From Fidelibacterota bacterium (GTDB taxonomy: Bacteria; Fidelibacterota; BS150m-G59): a DNA stretch of 5,849 nt. A model generated the notes under the pieces. It did not search any database and had not been told where the DNA came from. It saw only the letters and a program-made list of their open reading frames with translations. The DNA lies in the NCBI GenBank assembly GCA_016784265.1, contig JADHUZ010000095.1, positions 1 through 5,849 of the forward strand. The letters run 5' to 3'. The translations under genes were made by a program, and so were the position numbers. This document shows positions 1-4,819 of the stretch, piece by piece. The first letter of the stretch is position 1. Every line of letters starts with the position of its first letter.

Positions 1-721
1 CCTGGCGCGAGTAAATAATAGTTATTTTACATACAAAGACTTAGAGGATGACGTATCGTCTCTGCCATATTCCGGTAAAGTTGATGATAGTATGATTCAG
101 CAAATTGTTGACAATTGGATTGTTGAAGAGGTTCTTTATCAATCCGCTAAATCTGTTGATGCGCAAATTGTAAAACGTGTTGATTCTGATGTTAAAAAAA
201 TCCGGAGAATTCGCATCGGAGAATTATATCTTCAGCGGATGGCGTCGCGAGGCGTTCAAATCACAGACTTGGAGGCTTTGGGCTATTACGCGGAGCACAA
301 ATCTGACTTTTTGCGAAAATACGATGCTGTACTGGTTGATCTTTTTCGTGGCGACTCCGCTGATGCCTATCAAATTTCATCCTTCCTAAAAAAGGAAGAA
401 AGGGTTCCCCAGAGTCTAACGGCGCGATGTTTTGTGGATCATCGTTGGATTTCCCAAAATTCGATTAGCGAGCCCTTCAATCAAAATTTGTTTGTTCGCA
501 AAAAATATCGCACAACGGTGGGTCCGTTATCTTATATGGGCATGTATTGGGTCGCGAAAATTCGAGATCGCGCGGCAACCGGGGACACCGTTTCTTTCGA
601 TTTTGTTCAGGATGAGATATATAAAATTATTTACCACGAAAAAAAATCGCAAATGGAACAACTTGCCATTGATAGTTTAAAAAACTTATTTCAAATAGAT
701 ATTCCACGGAGGAATTTATGA
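1..721 (+). CDS. SurA/PpiC-like periplasmic folding protein, 5'-truncated by the window edge
   Basis: The frame is open from base 2, so the ATG at 92 is internal and the true start lies left of the window; 239 codons are visible. The first visible residues (LARVNNSYFTYKDLE) resemble the start of the SurA N-terminal domain, where a mature chain typically begins 'VA.VNG..IT..dle'. Helical segments follow. The C-terminal part (VGPLSYMGMYWVAKIRDR, about 140-160 residues after the ATG at 92, then a helix rich in K/E/Q) looks like the end of a parvulin domain, where 'G.l......g.hi.kv..r' is usual. The GGDLG/FS.D core of an active parvulin is not visible, so it is probably a chaperone-like or inactive member. 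Its stop overlaps the next gene's start (ATGA, 718-721), implying translational coupling with the SurA gene. The family assignment is inference from weak motifs; that it is a real gene is much surer. Confidence -1.
   Translation, partial: LARVNNSYFTYKDLEDDVSSLPYSGKVDDSMIQQIVDNWIVEEVLYQSAKSVDAQIVKRVDSDVKKIRRIRIGELYLQRMASRGVQITDLEALGYYAEHKSDFLRKYDAVLVDLFRGDSADAYQISSFLKKEERVPQSLTARCFVDHRWISQNSISEPFNQNLFVRKKYRTTVGPLSYMGMYWVAKIRDRAATGDTVSFDFVQDEIYKIIYHEKKSQMEQLAIDSLKNLFQIDIPRRNL
708..712 (+). promoter_or_regulatory. Ribosome binding site of the SurA gene
   Basis: GGAGG lies five bases before the ATG at 718, inside the end of the preceding coding region. It fixes the start of the downstream gene and supports coupled translation across the 4-bp ATGA overlap. 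Confidence -1.
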
Positions 722-2022
722 GATTTTTATTTTTATTGATTTTGCCATTGTTTATATTTTCTCAGCCAATTGATAGAATAGTTGCCGTTGTCGGAGACGA
801 AGAAATTTTGGAGAGCGAAATTTTGCAATCCATGCAAATGATCGTTTTGCAAAACAAAGGCGTTGCGCCTCAAACAGAAGAGGATTACGGCTCTTTATAT
901 CACACGGTGCTGGAAGATCTTATCCAAACAAAAGTTTTTGCTGTGCGCGCACAGATGGATAGCCTTTCGATCACCGATGAAGAAATCGCCCAACAATCTG
1001 ACTTTTACATAAAAGACTGGATTCAAACAATTGGGTCGGAATCTTTGCTCGAACAGGAATTTGGGATGCCTCTCGTTCAAATCAAACGTCAATTGGAAGA
1101 AACGCTTCGGCAGCGCTTACTCACCGAAAAACTGCAAGCCTCTTTTTTGAGAAATGTTCAGGTTTGCCGCACTGAAGTGGAAACCTTTTTTTATGAATAC
1201 GAAGACAGCCTTCCGCTCAAGCCATCTGCCTTGCACATTAGTTATGTTTTGTGTGAAAACAAAACTGATGCCGATCAAAATCTCATTGCTTTTGAGAAAG
1301 CGAAAAAGGTTTTATCTTTGGCGCAATCAGGTGAAAACTTTGAAAACCTCGCTCAGCAGTTTTCAGACCACGCAGAAACCGCTACAAACGGAGGTGACTT
1401 GGGGTGGGTTGAGCGTGGAGATTTCCCAAGCAGTTTTGAAAATGTGGCTTTTGCGCTTTCTCCGGGGGAAATTAGCCCTGTTGTGGAAACTTCTTATGGA
1501 TTTCACATACTAAAATTAACAGAGCGAAAAGAAAACAGAGTTCGTCTAAAACATATCTTTTTAGCAACCTCCGCTTTTGATTTCGAAACAGAACACTCTG
1601 CCGTCAGTATTGTTGATTCCATCGCCATTAAAATCAATTCGGGCGATCTGTCATTCGAAAACATTGCGCTTGATAACGCCTTGTGTTTTTTGTCAATTCA
1701 TGATTTGGGTACAATTCCCGAAGATCAAATCGCAAACCCTTCTTTTTGGGTGGCCAGACGAGGATCTGATTTTCAAGCAATATCAAGACATTTTTCAGAT
1801 GCCTCAAAAAATCTTGAAACAGGGCACTGCTCTAAAACATTCAAAGTTCGCGATGGCGCATTTTTTGTCTATCTGCACAGCAAAACACCAGCAAGAAAAT
1901 ACAACCTGACAAGCGACTGGGCTACGATAGAAACCTTCGCGCTTCGTTACAAACAAGAGCGCTTGTTCGGACTGTGGGTAAATAGCATCCAAAAAGACGT
2001 TTATATTCAACGGTTTGATTGA
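718..2022 (+). CDS. surA: SurA-type periplasmic chaperone / peptidyl-prolyl cis-trans isomerase
   Basis: Predicted exported chaperone that helps outer-membrane proteins fold and isomerises prolyl bonds in the periplasm. It has 434 residues, close to E. coli SurA (428). Residues 1-15 are a short hydrophobic signal peptide with one basic residue (R2), probably cut near FSQP. Residues 18-150 form the SurA N-terminal chaperone domain (IDRIVAVVGDEEILESEI at its start). Residues 171-270 are a well-conserved parvulin domain: ISYVL near 174, the FENLAQQFSDH helix, GGDLGW at 225-230, LSPGEISPVVET, and GFHILKL at 261-267. A second parvulin-like domain at about 275-390 starts RLKHIFL and has DLGTIP at 329-334 but is degenerate, as one of the two SurA parvulin domains often is. 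The ATG at 718 has a strong GGAGG. Four cysteines (150, 179, 323, 371) are present, which is somewhat unusual for a periplasmic protein. The call of SurA over another PpiC-family paralogue rests on the domain order. Confidence -1.
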   Translation: MRFLFLLILPLFIFSQPIDRIVAVVGDEEILESEILQSMQMIVLQNKGVAPQTEEDYGSLYHTVLEDLIQTKVFAVRAQMDSLSITDEEIAQQSDFYIKDWIQTIGSESLLEQEFGMPLVQIKRQLEETLRQRLLTEKLQASFLRNVQVCRTEVETFFYEYEDSLPLKPSALHISYVLCENKTDADQNLIAFEKAKKVLSLAQSGENFENLAQQFSDHAETATNGGDLGWVERGDFPSSFENVAFALSPGEISPVVETSYGFHILKLTERKENRVRLKHIFLATSAFDFETEHSAVSIVDSIAIKINSGDLSFENIALDNALCFLSIHDLGTIPEDQIANPSFWVARRGSDFQAISRHFSDASKNLETGHCSKTFKVRDGAFFVYLHSKTPARKYNLTSDWATIETFALRYKQERLFGLWVNSIQKDVYIQRFD

Positions 2023-2024
2023 AG

Positions 2025-2033
2025 TTATCCACA
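2025..2033 (+). promoter_or_regulatory. DnaA box 1 (TTATCCACA, exact)
   Basis: Perfect match to the consensus, beginning two bases after the surA stop codon. Its inner eight bases form an inverted repeat with box 2 (arms 2026-2033 and 2050-2057, 16-base spacer). Confidence -1.
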
Positions 2034-2049
2034 AAATGTGCAGAACTTG

Positions 2050-2058
2050 TGTGGATAT
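2050..2058 (-). promoter_or_regulatory. DnaA box 2 (ATATCCACA, 8/9, reverse orientation)
   Basis: On the + strand it reads TGTGGATAT; only the first consensus base differs. It is the only strong box in reverse orientation and faces box 1. Confidence -1.
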
Positions 2059-2094
2059 TCGAAATAAACCGTTTATTAACATTAGAAAGTGCAT

Positions 2095-2103
2095 TTATCA
2101 ACA
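2095..2103 (+). promoter_or_regulatory. DnaA box 3 (TTATCAACA, 8/9)
   Basis: One mismatch (A for C at position 6), a variant commonly found among functional boxes. It lies in the same orientation as boxes 1, 4 and 5. Confidence -1.
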
Positions 2104-2126
2104 GAATAAGAGTGTGTTTTCTGTTG

Positions 2127-2135
2127 TTATCCACA
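2127..2135 (+). promoter_or_regulatory. DnaA box 4 (TTATCCACA, exact)
   Basis: Perfect consensus match. It overlaps a 6-bp inverted repeat (AGTGTG at 2111-2116 with CACACT at 2132-2137), which is too short and lacks a T-tract to be a terminator. Confidence -1.
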
Positions 2136-2167
2136 CTGTTTTTTGTTGATTTTAAAGCCTTTCCACA

Positions 2168-2176
2168 TTATCCACA
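2168..2176 (+). promoter_or_regulatory. DnaA box 5 (TTATCCACA, exact), next to the AT-rich segment
   Basis: Perfect consensus match and the last strong box before the AT-rich segment, so the likeliest anchor for a DnaA filament extending into the unwinding element. A 7/9 match (CTTTCCACA, 2159-2167) directly precedes it with no gap. Its last six bases also serve as a possible -35 hexamer. Confidence -1.
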
Positions 2177-2198
2177 TAGTATATTAAAAAGTTATAAT
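2171..2198 (+). promoter_or_regulatory. Possible promoter of the dnaN operon, overlapping DnaA box 5
   Basis: A perfect TATAAT (2193-2198) lies 16 bases after TCCACA (2171-2176), which matches the -35 consensus TTGACA at four of six positions. Transcription would start near 2205 and give a leader of about 125 bases before dnaN. The -35 lies within DnaA box 5, so bound DnaA would be expected to compete with RNA polymerase. The AT-richness makes a chance TATAAT plausible. Confidence -1.
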
Positions 2199-2230
2199 TT
2201 AAATAAACATTTTTACTTGAAACTTTTTAC
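2177..2230. other. AT-rich segment, candidate DNA-unwinding element
   Basis: Only 7 of 54 bases are G or C, far below the flanking genes. It starts directly after the last exact DnaA box and ends about 100 bases before dnaN, the position expected for the duplex-opening site of a bacterial oriC. No E. coli-like 13-mer repeats are evident. Confidence -1.
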
Positions 2231-2262
2231 AAATTCTGGTTCAAATATGAAATTTCTTGTTA

Positions 2263-2289
2263 GGTAAAATCGGCTAAAATGGCTAAATT
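2263..2289 (+). repeat. Three short tandem copies of GG(C)TAAAAT
   Basis: GGTAAAAT (2263-2270), GGCTAAAAT (2272-2280) and GGCTAAATT (2281-2289) repeat with a period of about nine bases in the dnaN leader. The unit does not match a DnaA box. It may be a protein-binding iteron, part of the origin, or chance in AT-rich DNA. Confidence -1.
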
Positions 2290-2302
2290 TAGAGGTTAGA
2301 AT

Positions 2303-2328
2303 TTGAGAGAAATAATTGGATTGAGAGA
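2303..2328 (+). repeat. Direct repeat TTGAGAGA flanking the dnaN start
   Basis: Exact 8-base copies at 2303-2310 and 2321-2328, 18 bases apart start to start. The second copy contains the only purine-rich, Shine-Dalgarno-like stretch (GAGAG) before the dnaN ATG. It may simply reflect a weak ribosome binding site and chance duplication. Confidence -1.
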
Positions 2329-2331
2329 CTT

Positions 2332-3450
2332 ATGAAATTTACAACGAAGCGACAGGATTTTTTCAAGGCTTTGTCCATTGTGTCAAAGATTACTCCTACG
2401 CGTTCAACATTACCAATTTTAAACTCTGTTTTGATTGAATGCTCAGATAGTTTGATAAATATAAGATCCAGCGATTTGGAAAGTTCAATTACAACGCATT
2501 TCAAGGGTAATGTTATTCAGCCTGGTGCTGTTGCAATTGAAGGAAAACTATTGTTAAGTTTTATTTCGGAAACACCATCGGATGAAATCGAAATTACAGT
2601 AGATGAATCGTATCATGTAACAATTACAACAGATGTTGGATCATATAATATTGGTGGGCAGAATCCTGATGAATTTCCGTCTAAAATATCCGTGGAAAAC
2701 GTCCAAACGCTTTCAATTGAAAGTTCTATTTTTTCCAGGATAATCCAAAAAACGACGTTTATGGCAAGCAAAGAAGATATGAAACCGTCGCTCACGGGCA
2801 TTCTTTTTAGAAGTGCGGAAAACCAGACTATTGCTGTGGCAACAGATGGGCACAGGCTAATCAAGTTCTTGATTACAAAAAATAAAGATGCACAAAACCT
2901 TGCAGGTGATATTTTAATTCCTGCGAGATTTTTAAATCTAATTGCCGGATACCTTCCTTCGGATGGTGTTATTGAGTGGATGGTGGGAGAAAAATTTGTT
3001 TCTATCACCATAGGGGATACGGAATTTATTTCACGTTTAATTGTAGAGCGATATCCCGACTTTGAAGCTGTAATTCCAACAAACAACGAAAAAGAATTTG
3101 TCATTGTTACAAACGATATCCTTGCTTCGATAAAGAGAATTTCTTTGTTTGCAAATAAAAACAACAACCAAATTTCATTTCATTTGACCAACGATCATCT
3201 GACGATTGAAACGAAAGATTCTGAAATGCAACGATCTGCTGTTGAAGATTTTGAAGTTGAGTATCAAAACGAAGAAATAATTGTTGGTTATAATTGTTTT
3301 TATTTGAAGGAAATCATTCAACGTGTTGATACAGAAAAAGTAAAATTTTCGTTCAATACAGCAATTAGTGCAGGATTGATAACGCCGATTGATCAGCCGG
3401 AAAACGAGGAAATAACGATGCTTTTGATGCCGATACGTTTGAGTGAATAA
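2332..3450 (+). CDS. dnaN: DNA polymerase III beta subunit (sliding clamp)
   Basis: Forms the ring-shaped dimer that tethers DNA polymerase III and other enzymes to DNA. Its 372 residues match the family length (E. coli 366) and divide into the three clamp folds at about 1-125, 127-252 and 253-370. Family landmarks are all present: MKFTTKRQDFFKALSIVSKI at the N terminus, RSTLPILNSVLIE, GGQNPDEFP at 108-116, ATDGHRL at 170-176, RLIVERYPDFEAVIP at 235-249, and the C-terminal MLLMPIRL at 363-370. ATDGHRL and MPIRL contribute to the partner-binding pocket in known clamps. The ATG at 2332 gives the canonical N terminus; its ribosome binding site (GAGAG at 2323) is weak. It is the first gene of the dnaN-recF-dciA-gyrB run and the first gene right of the candidate oriC. 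The chain extends two residues (SE) past the usual terminal RL. Confidence -1.
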   Translation: MKFTTKRQDFFKALSIVSKITPTRSTLPILNSVLIECSDSLINIRSSDLESSITTHFKGNVIQPGAVAIEGKLLLSFISETPSDEIEITVDESYHVTITTDVGSYNIGGQNPDEFPSKISVENVQTLSIESSIFSRIIQKTTFMASKEDMKPSLTGILFRSAENQTIAVATDGHRLIKFLITKNKDAQNLAGDILIPARFLNLIAGYLPSDGVIEWMVGEKFVSITIGDTEFISRLIVERYPDFEAVIPTNNEKEFVIVTNDILASIKRISLFANKNNNQISFHLTNDHLTIETKDSEMQRSAVEDFEVEYQNEEIIVGYNCFYLKEIIQRVDTEKVKFSFNTAISAGLITPIDQPENEEITMLLMPIRLSE

Positions 3451-3456
3451 TTTTTT

Positions 3457-4542
3457 GTGGCATATTTGAAATCAGTGGAACTACAAAATTTCCGTAGGCA
3501 CAACAACATACAATTGGAATTTTCTCCCTATGGAAACATATTACTTGGTCCAAATGGTTGTGGAAAAACAACGATTGTTGAAGCGGTTTCATTTCTTGCG
3601 CTAACAAAAAGTTTTCGTACAAAGAAAGACGCTGAAGTTAAAAAGTTTGATGCCGGTTATTTTCGGGTTCACGGTGTATTTCAAAACGAAGAAAGCCAAG
3701 AAGAGATTACGGTTTTTTACAAAAAAGGTGAAACGCGTAATGTTTTTTCGGGAAAGAAAAAAATAAGCAAAATTATAGATTACATCGGAAGATATCCTGT
3801 GGTTATTACAACCTTGGAAGATATTGCTGTTGTTTCCGGCGCACCAGTGAATCGCCGCCGTTTTTTAGATCGGATGATTGGACAGAGCGATGCGCGCTAT
3901 TTACAATCTTTGAAAGAATATCAGAAGATTCTTCACAATCGCAATAAATTGCTCAAAGATGTTCGCACAGATGTAGAACACATAATGGTTTGGACAGAAC
4001 AAATGTCTCCTCTCGCCGAAGAAATACAGACAAGTCGCCGACAAGCGATTCAACAATTGGAAACGCGTGTTGCCTCCATGTACAAAGAATCTGGCGTTGG
4101 CGCGGAGTTGAACATTAGATATAAATCCACAGCCAGCGAAACAAGCACGTTAAAATCGTTTAAGCAATCTCTGCGACGCGATATTAAATATGGCTTTACA
4201 ACGATTGGTCCGCATGCAGACGATGTGCAATTTTTCACAAACGGACAGCCAGTGCGAACATACTCATCGCAAGGGGAGCAGAAACTCTTCTTGCTTTTGT
4301 TGAAAATAGCGGAGGGCAGTCTAATCAAGGATTGGTCTGGCAAACAGCCGATACATATTTTTGATGATATGTTCGCAAGCCTCGACAAAAAGAAGGCGAA
4401 TTTCGTTTTGGATTTATTGGGAAAAGAGAGCCAAAAAATTATCACGACAACGGACATGAGTTCTATTTCGAACAATAAAAAAAGGACAAAAACAATTCGC
4501 ATCGAAGATTATTTAAAGGGAGAAATCGTTGCAGTCGCTTAG
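3457..4542 (+). CDS. recF: RecF, DNA replication and repair ATPase
   Basis: SMC/ABC-like ATPase that helps load RecA at single-strand gaps through RecO and RecR. It has 361 residues, the usual RecF size. Motifs: LKSVELQNFRRH at the N terminus; Walker A GPNGCGKT at 31-38; KSFRTKKDAE at 51-60; RYPVVITTLEDIAVVSGAP then RRRFLDRM around 112-140; GPHADD at 251-256; ABC signature YSSQGEQK at 269-276; Walker B IHIFDD at 299-304; D-loop SLD at 308-310; and ITTTD at 329-333. The start is a GTG at 3457, six bases after the dnaN stop; it gives the family-typical N terminus. Only a weak GAGTGA in the end of dnaN precedes it, so translation is probably coupled to dnaN. Two deviations from what I recall as typical: GPHADD where GPHRDD is usual, and ASLD where SELD is usual. 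The nucleotide-binding motifs are otherwise intact, so I expect a working protein. Confidence -1.
   Translation: MAYLKSVELQNFRRHNNIQLEFSPYGNILLGPNGCGKTTIVEAVSFLALTKSFRTKKDAEVKKFDAGYFRVHGVFQNEESQEEITVFYKKGETRNVFSGKKKISKIIDYIGRYPVVITTLEDIAVVSGAPVNRRRFLDRMIGQSDARYLQSLKEYQKILHNRNKLLKDVRTDVEHIMVWTEQMSPLAEEIQTSRRQAIQQLETRVASMYKESGVGAELNIRYKSTASETSTLKSFKQSLRRDIKYGFTTIGPHADDVQFFTNGQPVRTYSSQGEQKLFLLLLKIAEGSLIKDWSGKQPIHIFDDMFASLDKKKANFVLDLLGKESQKIITTTDMSSISNNKKRTKTIRIEDYLKGEIVAVA
4516..4522 (+). promoter_or_regulatory. Ribosome binding site selecting a TTG start for the DciA gene
   Basis: AAGGGAG within the end of recF lies six bases before the TTG at 4529. The next in-frame ATG (4544) is 21 bases away and has no Shine-Dalgarno sequence of its own, so the TTG is preferred. 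Confidence -1.
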
Positions 4543-4804
4543 CATGGCATTGAATCGGCTGCTCAAGCGACATAAAATTGCTCAAGCGATAAATCAGTAC
4601 AGGTCAATAGAAATTTGGTCAGATGTCGTTGGCGAGACAATAGCATCCAAATCGCAACCCAAAAGCATAGATCGAGGCAAGTTGTTTGTCGCTGTTACAT
4701 CATCTGTGTGGAGGAATGAACTGATGTATCACAAAGAAATGATTTTAGCAAAACTGAATGATCGTCTTGGCAAAAACACGATCAAAGATATTATTTTTCA
4801 GTAA
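4529..4804 (+). CDS. dciA: DUF721 / DciA-like protein, putative replicative-helicase loader
   Basis: Small 91-residue DUF721 protein. Members of this family (DciA) interact with the DnaB helicase and assist its loading at the origin in bacteria lacking DnaC/DnaI-type loaders; that role is inferred here from the family. The pattern fits well: MALNRLLKRHKIAQAI helix, IEIWSDVVGETIASKSQP (about 27-44), GKLFVAVTSSVWRNEL (50-65, with W61), then MILAKLNDRLG and IKDIIF at the C terminus. The protein is near the short end of the family, essentially the core domain alone. The TTG start is favoured because of its AAGGGAG site and gives a 14-bp overlap with recF; starting at the ATG at 4544 would drop five residues and none of the conserved part. 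A place between recF and gyrB is a recurrent location for DUF721 genes, which strengthens the call. Confidence -1.
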   Translation: MQSLSMALNRLLKRHKIAQAINQYRSIEIWSDVVGETIASKSQPKSIDRGKLFVAVTSSVWRNELMYHKEMILAKLNDRLGKNTIKDIIFQ

Positions 4805-4809
4805 AAATT

Positions 4810-4815
4810 AAGGAG
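4810..4815 (+). promoter_or_regulatory. Ribosome binding site of gyrB
   Basis: AAGGAG, four bases before the ATG at 4820, in the 15-bp gap after the DciA gene. It is the strongest Shine-Dalgarno sequence in the right-hand operon. Confidence -1.
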
Positions 4816-4819
4816 AAAT

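Larger units (their letters stand above)
2023..2331. other. oriC: Candidate chromosomal replication origin (oriC) between surA and dnaN
   Basis: No gene is supported in these 309 bases. Three exact TTATCCACA DnaA boxes and two one-mismatch boxes fall within 152 bp (2025-2176). A very AT-rich segment follows (2177-2230, 7 G/C in 54 by hand count), suitable as a DNA-unwinding element. The side of dnaN is a classical place for oriC. Right of the AT-rich segment are a short tandem repeat (2263-2289) and a direct repeat next to the dnaN start. Three further 7/9 matches to the box are visible: 2037-2045 (reverse), 2073-2081 and 2159-2167. The last directly abuts the exact box at 2168. I see no clear run of DnaA-trios, only a TAG straight after the last box. 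Function is inferred; box number and clustering are seen directly. Confidence -1.

Noticed and set aside
2111..2137. Inverted repeat AGTGTG/CACACT as a terminator of surA
   Set aside because: Six-base arms with a 15-base loop and no downstream T-tract; the right arm is part of a DnaA box, which explains it.
2177..2210. DnaA-trio array beside box 5
   Set aside because: Only isolated trios (TAG, AAA, AAG) fit in register and the run is broken; in AT-rich DNA this is expected by chance.
2019..2267. 82-codon + strand frame covering the surA-dnaN gap
   Set aside because: It starts in the surA stop region without a ribosome binding site and is a translation of DnaA boxes and AT-rich DNA; the origin reading explains the stretch better.
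2217..2280. Other dnaN promoter candidates (TTGAAA at 2217; TAAAAT at 2265 and 2275)
   Set aside because: TTGAAA has no -10 at 16-18 bases, and the two TAAAAT hexamers have no acceptable -35 at the right distance. They are weaker than the TATAAT at 2193.
2613..3167. 184-codon open frame on the - strand
   Set aside because: It lies wholly inside dnaN, has no family resemblance and no ribosome binding site; it is a shadow of the sense gene.
4050..4502. 150-codon open frame on the - strand
   Set aside because: It lies inside recF opposite the RecF signature and Walker B region; the hydrophobic translation is a by-product of the antisense frame.
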